Shown piece after piece: positions 37,299-46,523 of a DNA stretch of 64,000 nucleotides. The DNA is from Polaribacter sp. BM10 (GTDB taxonomy: Bacteria > Bacteroidota > Bacteroidia > Flavobacteriales > Flavobacteriaceae). The notes below the pieces were generated by a model that was given only the letters and a program-made list of their open reading frames with translations, had not been told where the DNA came from and made no database searches. The translations under genes were made by a program, and so were the position numbers. The stretch lies in NCBI RefSeq assembly GCF_002005425.1, contig NZ_CP019704.1, positions 930,001 to 994,000 on the forward strand, given 5' to 3'. The stretch's first letter is position 1. Each line of letters begins with the position of its first letter.

Positions 37299-38459
37299 AT
37301 GATAAAAACTGATGTCTGTATTATTGGTGCTGGCCCATCGGGTGCAAGCACATCTTTGACTTTATCAAAGATGAAAATACCACATTATATCATAGATAAA
37401 TCTACTTTTCCTAGAAATAAAACCTGTGGCGATGGATTGATTTTATATGCTTACAAAGCTTTACGATTAATAGATGAAGATTTGTTTGATAATTTTTTAA
37501 AGCACCCTAAATTTATACATAGTAAAAATATTAAACTACATGTAAATAATAATGTAGATATCAACTTTAAAGAAAGTAAAGATCGGAACATGGTAATTAC
37601 TTATGCTAAAAGATTCGATTTTGATGACTTTTTAGTTAAGAATATTTCTGATAAATATGCTTCTTTTGATTTTGGTAATGGAGTTAAAAATATAACAGAA
37701 CTTGAAGACGGTGTACTCCTCAAGCTAAAAGATGGTAAAGAAATTTTAAGTAAAATTGTTATTGGTGCAGACGGTGTTAATTCTATTGTTAGTAGAAAGC
37801 TAGCCAGCAATAAACTTCAAAAAAACTTAACATCTACATTTGTAAATGGTTATTTTAAAAATGTAACCAAATTATCTAAAACTAACGAAGCTGAAATAAG
37901 GATTATTTATAAAAAAATTCCATTATTTTTCTATATTTTTCCTCTTTCTGATGGATCTGTAAATATAAGTTTAGGCGGAAATGCAAAATTGATATTAAAA
38001 CATAATATTAATTTAGTCGAGCAAGTAGAATCAATAATTAAAAACCATCCTAAAGTAGCATATAAATTTACAAATGCTATTAAAATTGATTCGTGGCGAG
38101 GATGGAGTATTCCTTATAATTTTGGTAAAAATAAAGTATACGGAAATAGATTTATGTTGGTTGGTGATGCTGCTGGTTTAACAAATCCTTTTTACAAAGA
38201 AGGTGTGGGTACAGGAATGATGTCTGGTATCATTTGTGCAAAATCTATTGAGGCTAGTCTAAAAAACAATAACTTTAGTGAAGATTTTTTATCAACTTAC
38301 TCTAAAAACTTAAAAAGTGAATTTGGTAGGTTATTAAAGTTTAGCCGTTTAATGCTTAAAGCTACAGAATTTAAATTTATGTTTGGTTCAATAACATATT
38401 TACTAAAAAATAGAATCGAAACAAAAGCAACAAAAATTATCAAAAGAAAAAGTTATTAG
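37299..38459 (+). CDS. FAD-dependent oxidoreductase, geranylgeranyl-reductase family
   Basis: 386 aa. FAD-binding Rossmann GAGPSG (10-15), the family motif PRNKTCGDGL (about 40-49), the GADGVNSIVRK-like segment (GADGVNSIVSRKLA), and the second FAD motif LVGDAAGLTNPFYKEGVGTGM. Members reduce or hydroxylate lipids such as geranylgeranyl groups, menaquinone side chains or carotenoids. No isoprenoid gene is adjacent, so the substrate is open. It lies 42 bases after the EEP gene and ends 4 bases inside the convergent ABM gene. Confidence 0.85.
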   Translation: MIKTDVCIIGAGPSGASTSLTLSKMKIPHYIIDKSTFPRNKTCGDGLILYAYKALRLIDEDLFDNFLKHPKFIHSKNIKLHVNNNVDINFKESKDRNMVITYAKRFDFDDFLVKNISDKYASFDFGNGVKNITELEDGVLLKLKDGKEILSKIVIGADGVNSIVSRKLASNKLQKNLTSTFVNGYFKNVTKLSKTNEAEIRIIYKKIPLFFYIFPLSDGSVNISLGGNAKLILKHNINLVEQVESIIKNHPKVAYKFTNAIKIDSWRGWSIPYNFGKNKVYGNRFMLVGDAAGLTNPFYKEGVGTGMMSGIICAKSIEASLKNNNFSEDFLSTYSKNLKSEFGRLLKFSRLMLKATEFKFMFGSITYLLKNRIETKATKIIKRKSY

Positions 38460-38773
38460 CTCTCAAAACCATATTCTCTTTCTACTTTACAAATACGTAA
38501 ACGATATTTCTTGTACCACTTTTTTCTCCCTAATTCTCTAGCTTCTGTATGTTCTACATTGTTTTTCCAAGCAGTTATAGCCTCTAAAGAACTCCAATAA
38601 GAAACAGTAATACCAATACTTTTTCTAGCAGATTCGATACCTAAATAACCAAGTTGTTTTTTTGCCAACAGCTCCATTTTATCAGCCATTTCTTCATAAC
38701 CTTTTATATTATCGGTTAAAATTGTTGAAAAAACTACAGCATAATATGGTGTTTTTAAATTATCAATTATCAT
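38456..38773 (-). CDS. Antibiotic biosynthesis monooxygenase (ABM)-fold protein
   Basis: 105 aa, dimeric alpha/beta-barrel fold. YYAVVFSTILTDNIKGYEEMADKM and GIESARKSIGITVSYWSSLEAITAWKNNVEH match the ABM/YczJ-like family, with the conserved Trp/Lys of AWK. Family members include haem-degrading or quinone-oxidising enzymes, but most are uncharacterised; the lack of a clear haem ligand pattern leaves the function open. Stand-alone gene, 4-base convergent overlap with the flavin reductase gene. Confidence 0.82.
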   Translation of the reverse strand: MIIDNLKTPYYAVVFSTILTDNIKGYEEMADKMELLAKKQLGYLGIESARKSIGITVSYWSSLEAITAWKNNVEHTEARELGRKKWYKKYRLRICKVEREYGFES

Positions 38774-38938
38774 TATAACATATTTTTAAACTTCAAAAAT
38801 ATAATTTAGAGATTAAAAAGCGATTAATTAAGTAAAAAAATAAAATGTAATGTCAAGTTAATGAATAGCTTATAATATTGCTATTTAACAATTTATTAAT
38901 ATCTAATCGTTCCATTTTAAAAATCATCAATAAAATCG

Positions 38939-38957
38939 TACTTTTGCATTTGCAAAA
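38939..38957 (+). promoter_or_regulatory. mtaB promoter -7 element overlapped by a palindrome
   Basis: TACTTTTG (38939-38946) fits TAnnTTTG. The palindrome TTTTGCA-TT-TGCAAAA (38942-38957) covers the element and the expected transcription start, about 10 bases before ATG 38967. Confidence 0.45.
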
Positions 38958-38966
38958 ATCATAAAA

Positions 38967-40289
38967 ATGGTCGCAGAAAAAAAGGTAGCTTTTTATACTT
39001 TAGGTTGTAAACTTAACTTCTCTGAAACATCTACTATTGCTAGAAATTTTGTTAATGAAGGTTTTAAACGCGTAGAGTTTGAAGAGAAAGCAGATGTATA
39101 TGTAATAAATACATGCTCTGTTACAGACAATGCAGATAAACGTTTTAAATCTATTGTAAAAAATGCTTTAAAGAAAAATGATGATGCATTTTTAATAGCA
39201 GTTGGTTGTTACGCGCAACTTAAACCAGAAGAATTAGCTGCAGTAGATGGTGTAGATCTAGTACTTGGCGCTACAGAAAAATTTAATGTTACTTCTTACA
39301 TAAATGATTTAACAAAAAATAATGTAGGAGAAGTACATTCTTGTGAAATTTCTGATGCCGATTTTTATGTTGGTTCTTATTCTATTGGAGACAGAACAAG
39401 AGCGTTTTTAAAGGTTCAAGATGGTTGCGATTATAAGTGTACATATTGCACAATACCTCTAGCTAGAGGTATCTCAAGAAGTGATACTTTAGAAAACGTA
39501 ATTTCTAACGCAAAAGAAATTTCTTCTAAAGGTATTAAAGAAATAGTATTAACTGGGGTAAATATTGGTGATTATGGTAAAGGTGAGTTTGGTAATAAAA
39601 AACACGAACATACCTTTTTAGAACTTGTTAAAGAATTAGATAAAGTAGACGGAATTCATCGTTTAAGAATCTCATCTATAGAACCTAATTTACTTAAGGA
39701 TGAAACTATAGACTTTGTTTCTAAATCTTCTTCTTTTGTACCTCATTTTCATATTCCTTTACAATCTGGTAGCGATGTTTTATTAAATAAAATGAAACGT
39801 AGATACTTAACAAATACTTATACAAATAGGGTTACTCGTATTAAAGAAGTTATGCCAAATGCGTGTATTGGTGTTGATGTTATTGTTGGTTTCCCTGGTG
39901 AAACAGACGAATTATTTTTAGAAACATATAATTATTTAAACGAAATGGATATTTCGTATTTACATGTTTTTACCTATTCTGAAAGGCCTAATACAGAAGC
40001 TGTTGAATTTGAAGGTGTAGTTCCTAAAAAAGTAAGAGCAAAAAGAAGTAAAATGCTTAGAGGTTTATCTGCAAAAAAACGTAGAGCTTTTTACGAAAGT
40101 CAATTAGGTAATACTTTAACTGTTTTGTTTGAAAGTGAAAATAAAGAAGGATATATACATGGTTTTACAGAAAATTACGTGAAAGTAAAAACTCCATGGA
40201 ATCCTGCATTGGTAAATACACTTCATCAAGTACTCTTAACTGAAATAGACGAAGATGGTTCTGTGAGATTAAATTTTACAAATCTATAA
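38967..40289 (+). CDS. mtaB: tRNA t6A37 methylthiotransferase MtaB
   Basis: 440 aa. N-terminal UPF0004 domain with cluster cysteines Cys14, Cys50 and Cys81; radical-SAM motif CDYKCTYC (Cys154, Cys158, Cys161); C-terminal TRAM domain (about 375-440). It adds a methylthio group to N6-threonylcarbamoyladenosine at position 37 of tRNAs reading ANN codons, using two iron-sulfur clusters. The start TLGCKLNFSE and the length fit MtaB rather than MiaB or RimO. Single gene with its own promoter. Confidence 0.93.
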   Translation: MVAEKKVAFYTLGCKLNFSETSTIARNFVNEGFKRVEFEEKADVYVINTCSVTDNADKRFKSIVKNALKKNDDAFLIAVGCYAQLKPEELAAVDGVDLVLGATEKFNVTSYINDLTKNNVGEVHSCEISDADFYVGSYSIGDRTRAFLKVQDGCDYKCTYCTIPLARGISRSDTLENVISNAKEISSKGIKEIVLTGVNIGDYGKGEFGNKKHEHTFLELVKELDKVDGIHRLRISSIEPNLLKDETIDFVSKSSSFVPHFHIPLQSGSDVLLNKMKRRYLTNTYTNRVTRIKEVMPNACIGVDVIVGFPGETDELFLETYNYLNEMDISYLHVFTYSERPNTEAVEFEGVVPKKVRAKRSKMLRGLSAKKRRAFYESQLGNTLTVLFESENKEGYIHGFTENYVKVKTPWNPALVNTLHQVLLTEIDEDGSVRLNFTNL

Positions 40290-40367
40290 GATTAAATTAA
40301 CATTAAGAAAAAGTAAATTTGGCACTTGTTTTGATGCTACAATGTCAACAAAATACATATAATTTAA

Positions 40368-41027
40368 ATGAATAAAACCCCTATATATTTTATGCCCGGT
40401 TTAGCTGCGGGTCCAGAAATTTTTGAAAATTTAGAATTAGATCCAGAAAAGTATACTTTTCATTATTTAAAATGGATAAAACCACTGGCTTTAGAAGAAG
40501 ATATAGATAATTATGCATGCAGGTTAAGTGATGAAATTAAAGAAAAAAATCCTGTTTTAGTTGGTGTTTCTTTCGGCGGAATTATGGTACAAGAAATTGC
40601 CAAATTTGTAAATCCTAAGAAAGTAATTATTATTTCTAGTGTTAAAAATCAAGGCGAGTTGCCTAAAAAATTTAAACTGGCTAAATTTACAAAGGTTTAC
40701 AAGTTTTTTCCTACAGTAATTGTAGAGAATTTTGAAGATTATGCAAGGTATTTTCTTGGTAAATCTTTAAAGAAAAAAGCAGAATTATATAAGAAATATC
40801 TTTCTGTTAGAAGTAAGAAATACCTTAAATGGTCTATTTACAATGTACTTAAATGGGAACAAATTAGTCCTTTAGAAGATATTGTACATATTCACGGAAC
40901 TAAAGACACCGTATTTCCTATCAAAAATGTAAAAAACGCTATAGAAATTAAAGGCGGAACACATATCATGATATTAACTAAAGCAAAAAAAATATCTAAG
41001 ATTATTGATGACGTTTTAACTTTTTAA
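40368..41027 (+). CDS. Alpha/beta hydrolase
   Basis: 219 aa. Short alpha/beta hydrolase with nucleophile elbow GVSFGG (66-71, Ser68), a candidate acid in HGTKDTVFP (Asp) and the terminal His in KGGTHIMI. No signal peptide, so cytoplasmic. An oxyanion-hole region MPGLAAGPE lies at the N-terminus. The substrate is unknown. TAAATTTG at 40314-40321 may be its -7 promoter element. The next gene (lytic transglycosylase) follows after 40 bases. Confidence 0.82.
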   Translation: MNKTPIYFMPGLAAGPEIFENLELDPEKYTFHYLKWIKPLALEEDIDNYACRLSDEIKEKNPVLVGVSFGGIMVQEIAKFVNPKKVIIISSVKNQGELPKKFKLAKFTKVYKFFPTVIVENFEDYARYFLGKSLKKKAELYKKYLSVRSKKYLKWSIYNVLKWEQISPLEDIVHIHGTKDTVFPIKNVKNAIEIKGGTHIMILTKAKKISKIIDDVLTF

Positions 41028-41067
41028 ACTAAAGTGTTTTCCATACATTTATGGTAAAATTGATATT

Positions 41068-41970
41068 ATGAAATCTTTACAACGCATATTTTCTTTACTA
41101 AGTGTAACTCTTATAACCATCGTTTTTTTTAACGGTGTACATAAATCTGATACAGATCCGGAAACACTTACACATAGAACTTACAAAATTAAATCTCTTA
41201 AATTACCTGAAGGATTAAACCTTGCAGGAGAAAGAGTTCCTTTGGAAATTAATGATGTAAGAGAGAGAATGGAACGCGAATTGCTTGTAAATACATATTG
41301 GCAATCAAATGGATTATTACTTATTAAGAGAGCTAATAAATATTTTCCGATAATAGAACCATTATTAAAAAAATACAATTTACCTGATGATTTTAAGTTT
41401 TTAGCTTTAGCCGAAAGTGGTTTTACAGATGAAACTTCTTCTGTTGGTGCTGCTGGTATGTGGCATTTTATGAGAGCCACAGGTAAAGAATACGGATTAG
41501 AAATTAATAAAAATGTAGATGAACGTTATAATATTGAAAAATCTACTAGAGTTGCAGCAGAATACTTAAAAAAATCTAAAAACAAATTAGGTTCTTGGAC
41601 ACTAGCTGCTGCTGCATATAACGCTGGTAATTATGGTGTTTCTAAAAGATTAGAAACGCAACAAGTAAGCAGTTATTACGATGCTTTACTTCCTGATGAA
41701 ACAGAGCGTTACATATTTAGAATAATTGCTTTAAAAGAAATAATTTCGAATCCAAAGAAATATGGATTTGTTTTCGAAGAATCTGATCTTTATACTCTTG
41801 AAAAAACACGAACTGTTAAGGTTGACACTGTAATTACAAACTTAACTAACTTCGCTAAAAACTACGGAATGAATTATAAAGAATTAAAAATTCACAATCC
41901 TTGGTTAAGAGAAAACAAATTAAATAATAAAAGTAGAAAGCTTTATGAAATTAAAGTTTTAGACAAATAG
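41068..41970 (+). CDS. Lytic transglycosylase (MltD/Slt-like SLT domain)
   Basis: 300 aa with an N-terminal membrane anchor or signal (about 5-22). The SLT catalytic domain spans about 95-230: catalytic Glu116 in LALAESGF, then SVGAAGMWHFMRATG, and AAAYNAGNYGV. The C-terminus (about 245-300) resembles a short LysM-like tail. It cleaves peptidoglycan glycan strands with formation of 1,6-anhydromuramic ends in the periplasm. 40 bases after the hydrolase gene on the same strand. Confidence 0.9.
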   Translation: MKSLQRIFSLLSVTLITIVFFNGVHKSDTDPETLTHRTYKIKSLKLPEGLNLAGERVPLEINDVRERMERELLVNTYWQSNGLLLIKRANKYFPIIEPLLKKYNLPDDFKFLALAESGFTDETSSVGAAGMWHFMRATGKEYGLEINKNVDERYNIEKSTRVAAEYLKKSKNKLGSWTLAAAAYNAGNYGVSKRLETQQVSSYYDALLPDETERYIFRIIALKEIISNPKKYGFVFEESDLYTLEKTRTVKVDTVITNLTNFAKNYGMNYKELKIHNPWLRENKLNNKSRKLYEIKVLDK

Positions 41971-41984
41971 AAGAAAAACTTAAT

Positions 41985-42179
41985 CTAGTATATATTCTTA
42001 ACTCTACCAACCAAACCAGATTCTAATTGTACTTTTATTCCGTAAGGATGGTTTTTAGATTTTGTTAATATTTTCTGAACAACACCTTTGGTTAATTCAC
42101 CCGAAGATTGATGATGTTTTAGTACAATTTCTACGAAAATACCCAATTGTACATTTTTTCTTTGTCTACCATCTTTCAT
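41985..42179 (-). CDS. YwbE-family protein (DUF2196)
   Basis: 64 aa, complete YwbE/DUF2196 domain: DGRQRKNVQLGIFVEIVLKHHQ and GVVQKILTKSKNHPYGIKVQLESGLVGRVKNI. The fold is a small beta-barrel; the function is unknown, possibly nucleic-acid binding because of the basic surface. It lies downstream of cspA on the same strand, after that gene's terminator, and converges on the transglycosylase gene. Confidence 0.87.
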   Translation of the reverse strand: MKDGRQRKNVQLGIFVEIVLKHHQSSGELTKGVVQKILTKSKNHPYGIKVQLESGLVGRVKNIY

Positions 42180-42202
42180 ATTATTTTTTTAATTACTAAA
42201 AT

Positions 42203-42234
42203 AAAAAAAGCCTATCAATAATTGATAGGCTTTT
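42203..42234 (-). terminator. Terminator after cspA
   Basis: Stem AAAAGCCTATCAAT with ATTGATAGGCTTTT (42206-42219 and 42221-42234), followed on the minus strand by a run of seven U. Lies between cspA and the YwbE gene. Confidence 0.85.
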
Positions 42235-42265
42235 AGATAAAAATTTAACTAGTAATAATATATAA

Positions 42266-42457
42266 TTATATAACTCTTACGTTTACTGCGTTTAATCCTT
42301 TTCTTCCATCTTGTAAGTCAAACTCAACTTCATCGTTTTCACGAATTTCGTCAACTAAACCTGACACATGTACAAAATGTTCTTTGTTTGTTCCTTCTTC
42401 AGTGATGAATCCGAATCCTTTAGATTCATTGAAAAATTTTACGGTACCTTTATTCAT
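42266..42457 (-). CDS. Cold-shock protein (CspA family)
   Basis: 63 aa, one cold-shock domain. RNP1 is KGFGFI (13-18) and RNP2 HFVHVS (27-32); otherwise typical (MNKGTVKFFNESKGFG). It binds single-stranded RNA and DNA and melts mRNA structure. It has a promoter of its own (42513-42544) with a leader of about 50 nt and a clear terminator. Confidence 0.95.
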   Translation of the reverse strand: MNKGTVKFFNESKGFGFITEEGTNKEHFVHVSGLVDEIRENDEVEFDLQDGRKGLNAVNVRVI

Positions 42458-42512
42458 TATAATAATATTAAATATGTTGCTTGTTTAATTACTAACAACG
42501 TTTATTGAGTTA

Positions 42513-42544
42513 CAAAGATAATGCCAATAAAATTAAATAACCAA
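42513..42544 (-). promoter_or_regulatory. Promoter of the cold-shock gene
   Basis: On the minus strand TTG (42544-42542), 21-base spacer, TATCTTTG (42520-42513). It predicts a leader of about 50 nt before ATG 42457. Confidence 0.5.
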
Positions 42545-42573
42545 GTTTATTTACTTTTATTTTAGAAAATAAC

Positions 42574-43515
42574 TTAAATACTGGCAATTAATGCTTTAAC
42601 AGTATTAAATTCTGCAATAATTTCATCTAAAACTTCTTTAGCTAGTTTAATTTTATGTATTAATCCGGCTACTTGCCCTATTTCTAATTCACCATTTTCT
42701 AAATCACCTTCAAACATTCCTTTTTTTGCACGAGCTCTACCTAAAAGATCTTTAATTTCTTCTAAAGTTGGATTTTGTTGATATAATTCTTGTATTTGAT
42801 TGTAAAAATTATTTTTAACCAACCTAACTGGTGCCAATTCTTTTAATGTTAATTGTGTATCACCATCTTTAACATCAATAATAGTTTTCTTAAAATTAGA
42901 ATGTGCAGAAGATTCTTCTGTAGCCGCAAATCTACTACCAATTTGCACTGCATCTGCACCTAAAACCATTGCTGCAAGCATTCCTCTACCTGTTCCAATT
43001 CCTCCTGCTGCAATAACCGGAATTTTCAATTGCTCTTTAACCATTGGTATTAACGTAAAAGTTGTAGTTTCTTCTCGACCATTATGTCCGCCCGCTTCAA
43101 AACCTTCACAAACTACAGCATCAACACCTGCTGCTTCAGATTTTAATGCAAACTTTACAGAACTAACAACATGTACAACAGTAATACCTCTTTCTTTTAG
43201 AAATGAAGTATAAGTTTTAGGGTTACCCGCAGAAGTAAAAACTATTTTAACTCCTTCTTCAACAATAATTTCTATTATTTTTTCAATATCAGGATATAAC
43301 ATTGGTACATTAACACCAAATGGTTTTGTAGTTGCTTTTTTACATTTCTGAATATGTTCTCTTAGAACTTCTGGGTACATCGAACCTGCACCAATTAGTC
43401 CTAATCCACCTGCATTAGATACTGCTGCTGCTAATTTATAACCAGATACCCAAATCATTCCTCCTTGAATTACTGGATATTTTATTTTAAATAATTCTGT
43501 TATTTTATTTGTCAT
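42574..43515 (-). CDS. NAD(P)H-dependent flavin oxidoreductase / nitronate monooxygenase family
   Basis: 313 aa, TIM-barrel FMN protein. YPVIQGGMIWVSGYKLAAAVSNAGGLGLIG at the N-terminus, EGFEAGGHNG (about 140-150, with the family His) and PVIAAGGIGTGRGMLAAMVLGADAVQIGSRF for the FMN phosphate. Members include nitronate monooxygenase (2-nitropropane dioxygenase) and enoyl-ACP reductase FabK; I cannot separate them. Lies 20 bases downstream of the S8 protease gene on the same strand. Confidence 0.87.
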   Translation of the reverse strand: MTNKITELFKIKYPVIQGGMIWVSGYKLAAAVSNAGGLGLIGAGSMYPEVLREHIQKCKKATTKPFGVNVPMLYPDIEKIIEIIVEEGVKIVFTSAGNPKTYTSFLKERGITVVHVVSSVKFALKSEAAGVDAVVCEGFEAGGHNGREETTTFTLIPMVKEQLKIPVIAAGGIGTGRGMLAAMVLGADAVQIGSRFAATEESSAHSNFKKTIIDVKDGDTQLTLKELAPVRLVKNNFYNQIQELYQQNPTLEEIKDLLGRARAKKGMFEGDLENGELEIGQVAGLIHKIKLAKEVLDEIIAEFNTVKALIASI

Positions 43516-43535
43516 CTTGTTAGAGAGATAAAATT

Positions 43536-45203
43536 TTATTTTTTAATAAATTTAAGAGATTTTAAAGAAGTCCCATTTTTAATTTTCAATAAATACACCC
43601 CTGATTTTAAAGATGAAACATCTATATTTTTTTTATTTTCAAAGGTTAAAATCTTTTTACCAAGAATTGTATAAACTGAAACTTTAGTTTCACTTAAATG
43701 AAGATTATCAATAGTAATATTAAGATCATTTAAAACCGGGTTTGGATAAACTTCTATATCATTTATTGAATTATTTTCTGTAGATAAGCTTACTAAAAAA
43801 CTATTGTAAGCAGTTTCAAAATTAGGAATTCCGTAACCATGCTGATCTGTTGGATTATTAAATTTATCAGCAGATTCTATTATAGACTGTTTTAACTTTT
43901 GAATTCGATTGTTTAATTGTTTTGCCTGATGTTTTTTATTTAACGTTTTAAAAATTATATTTCCTGTGTCATTTAAACAAGCTATTAAACCTGCCATTAT
44001 TGGAGCAGAAAAAGAAGTACCACTAGCGCTTGAAACAGAATTATCTGTATGATTAATAATAGCCGATGCAGTACCCTGCGCTAAAATTTCTGGTTTAATT
44101 CTTCCATCAGAAGTTGGTCCAAAAGAACTAAAACCAGATATATTTCCATTACTATCTACAGAACCTACAGTAATTACAGATGCAGCATCTGCAGGTGCAG
44201 TAATATATTTCCAAGAATCATTACCAGAATTTCCGGCAGAATTAACAACTAAAATTCCGCGGTTTGCAGCAATTTCTGCTCCTCTAGATATAAATGTAGT
44301 TTTTCCATTCATATCATTATAATTATAGCTGTAATCTGGATTATCAAAAGTAGAATACCCTAAAGATGTGTTTATTACATCAACACCTAAACTATCTGCT
44401 CTTTCTGCTGCTTCTACCCATAATGTTTCTTCTAAAGGAACTTCTACTGAGGCATTTTCTGTTCTAAATAAGTAGAATGAAGCATCTGGAGCTGAACCAA
44501 CAAATTCATTTTCTATATAACCACCAATTGTAGAAAGTACATTTGTACCATGATTATGGCCCGAATAAAAATTTGTACTTCTTTCTACAAAATCATAACC
44601 TCCTAAAATCTTATTATTATCTCTTAATCTTTGAAATGCCTGTAATGTGTTTACGTTTGGAAAACCAGCATCAATAACTGCTATAATTTGGTTTTTTGCA
44701 GTCAAATTAATTCCGTGTAAAAAATCTCCTTTTAACATTTCAATTTGATTTTTAGTACTTCCGTAGGTAAAATCAGTCATAGAATTGTTAAATTTATTCT
44801 GATGATTTTGTTTAATTTTCTTACCCTTTCTTGCCGCTTGATTTAAAGATTTATTGGCATATTCTATATAATCTATAAAACTTAGATTTTGTTTAGCATT
44901 TTCAATATCACTTTGTGTAGCTTGAATATGAACTGCATTTAACCATTTAGAAGCACCTAAAACTGTTATACCATTAGTAGTTTTTAGTGTTTCTATATAT
45001 GTGTTTTCTATAGGAACATCAATTAAACCAACAGCTATATTTAGTTTATTTCTTCTATCTAATGCTCTTTGAGATAACATTAGAAGCGGGTTTTTTAAAT
45101 ATGTTTCTGCACTAGGTTTATCCTTTAAAAACAACCAAGCATCTTCTTGTGCCTTTGCTTGAAAAAAAGTAATTGCAAACAAAAAAAGTAGTAATTTCTT
45201 CAT
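43536..45203 (-). CDS. Secreted S8 (subtilisin) serine protease with type IX sorting domain
   Basis: 555 aa. Signal peptide 1-19 (KKLLLFLFAITFFQAKAQ), N-terminal propeptide (about 20-150), subtilase domain with Asp178 (AVIDAG), His218 (GHNHGTNV) and Ser397 (SGTSFSAP) plus oxyanion Asn in NSAGNSG. C-terminal about 75 residues form the type IX secretion sorting domain (IEVYPNPVLNDLNI to SLKFIKK). Extracellular protease exported by the gliding-associated secretion machinery. Its start codon lies in the loop of a long hairpin (45182-45226) that also looks like the mnmA terminator. Confidence 0.93.
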   Translation of the reverse strand: MKKLLLFLFAITFFQAKAQEDAWLFLKDKPSAETYLKNPLLMLSQRALDRRNKLNIAVGLIDVPIENTYIETLKTTNGITVLGASKWLNAVHIQATQSDIENAKQNLSFIDYIEYANKSLNQAARKGKKIKQNHQNKFNNSMTDFTYGSTKNQIEMLKGDFLHGINLTAKNQIIAVIDAGFPNVNTLQAFQRLRDNNKILGGYDFVERSTNFYSGHNHGTNVLSTIGGYIENEFVGSAPDASFYLFRTENASVEVPLEETLWVEAAERADSLGVDVINTSLGYSTFDNPDYSYNYNDMNGKTTFISRGAEIAANRGILVVNSAGNSGNDSWKYITAPADAASVITVGSVDSNGNISGFSSFGPTSDGRIKPEILAQGTASAIINHTDNSVSSASGTSFSAPIMAGLIACLNDTGNIIFKTLNKKHQAKQLNNRIQKLKQSIIESADKFNNPTDQHGYGIPNFETAYNSFLVSLSTENNSINDIEVYPNPVLNDLNITIDNLHLSETKVSVYTILGKKILTFENKKNIDVSSLKSGVYLLKIKNGTSLKSLKFIKK

Positions 45204-45226
45204 GTTTTCGAAATTACTACTTTTTT
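45181..45226 (-). terminator. mnmA terminator-like hairpin overlapping the S8 protease start codon
   Basis: 17-bp perfect stem (45182-45198 with 45210-45226), 11-nt loop, and on the minus strand a run of seven U at its end. The loop contains the ATG at 45203-45201 of the downstream protease gene, and the 3' arm is its codons 3 to 7. It may terminate mnmA transcripts and, if read through, mask the protease start region. Confidence 0.65.
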
Positions 45227-45247
45227 ATGATTTTATAAATTTAAAGC

Positions 45248-46435
45248 TTACGAAATTACCCCAGACCCGAGCAATTCTTCGTCTAAATACCAAGCAACAA
45301 ATTGTCCTTCTTGTATTGCAGATTGTTTATTTTTAAATTCTACATACAAACCTGTTTCAACTTTATGTAAAGTGGCTTTTTCTAAAGCCTGTCTATATCT
45401 TATTCTAGCTTCGACGTCTAAAGTTTCGCCAGTTTTCAACGTTAAATCTTCACGAATCCAATGAATTTCTTCATTAGAAACAAACAACACATTTCTATAT
45501 AAACCTTGATGGTTTTTACCTTCGCCTGTGTAAATAACATTTTCATTTACATCCGTTTCAATAACATACAAAGCCTCTTTTGTTCCACCAACATTTAAAC
45601 CTTTACGTTGTCCTTTTGTAAAATAGTGAGCTCCTTGGTGTTTGCCAACAACTTTACCATCGTTTTTATGATAAGAAAACTTAGTAGCATAATACTTTAA
45701 CGCTGCTTCTTTATTTTCAAATTCTGGTGTTGGTTTTGTGTATTGTTCAAAATCTGAAGGAATTGTAACAATTTCACCAGTTTTAGGCTGCAATTTTTGC
45801 TGTAAAAATTCTGGTAATCTAACTTTACCAATAAAACACAAACCTTGCGAATCTTTCTTTTCTGCAGTAATTAAATCTGCTTCTTTGGCAATTTCTCTAA
45901 CTTGTGGTTTTGTTAATTCCCCTATTGGAAATAAAGCTTTTGTTAATTGCTCTTGCGATAATTGACACAAAAAGTAAGATTGGTCTTTGTTGTTATCTTT
46001 ACCAGCTAATAATTTATAAACAGATTTACCGTTTATAATTTCTTCTCCTTTTCTGCAATAATGCCCCGTTGCAACATAATCTGCACCTAACTTTAAGGCA
46101 ATGTCCATAAAAACATCAAACTTAATTTCTCTATTACAAAGTACGTCTGGGTTTGGCGTTCTTCCTTTAGAATATTCATCGAACATATAATCTACAATAC
46201 GCTCTTTATATTGTTCGCTTAAATCTACTACTTGAAACGGAATACCTAACTTTTCTGCAACAATCATTGCATCATTACTATCTTCTAACCATGGGCACTC
46301 ATTAGAAATAGTTACAGAATCATCGTGCCAATTTTTCATAAAAAGCCCAATAACTTCGTAACCTTGTTCTTTTAATAAATGTGCAGTAACACTAGAATCT
46401 ACACCACCAGAAAGACCAACAACTACTCTTTTCAT
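45248..46435 (-). CDS. mnmA: tRNA 2-thiouridine(34) synthase MnmA
   Basis: 395 aa. PP-loop [10 protein letters not shown] (7-16), catalytic cysteines Cys100 ([10 protein letters not shown]) and Cys200 (SQGLCFIG), GHY motif in VATGHYCR, and the C-terminal beta-barrel (about 280-395). It thiolates U34 in tRNAs for Lys, Glu and Gln using sulfur from persulfide carriers. It is transcribed on its own; the hairpin at 45181-45226 follows 22 bases after the stop. Confidence 0.96.
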   Translation of the reverse strand: MKRVVVGLSGGVDSSVTAHLLKEQGYEVIGLFMKNWHDDSVTISNECPWLEDSNDAMIVAEKLGIPFQVVDLSEQYKERIVDYMFDEYSKGRTPNPDVLCNREIKFDVFMDIALKLGADYVATGHYCRKGEEIINGKSVYKLLAGKDNNKDQSYFLCQLSQEQLTKALFPIGELTKPQVREIAKEADLITAEKKDSQGLCFIGKVRLPEFLQQKLQPKTGEIVTIPSDFEQYTKPTPEFENKEAALKYYATKFSYHKNDGKVVGKHQGAHYFTKGQRKGLNVGGTKEALYVIETDVNENVIYTGEGKNHQGLYRNVLFVSNEEIHWIREDLTLKTGETLDVEARIRYRQALEKATLHKVETGLYVEFKNKQSAIQEGQFVAWYLDEELLGSGVIS

Positions 46436-46523
46436 TATCTATTTTTGAGTTTGCAAATGTACGAATTAGAAATGGTTTTTAAAGATTGAAAAAATTGATA
46501 GATATATTAATTTATGTTATCAA

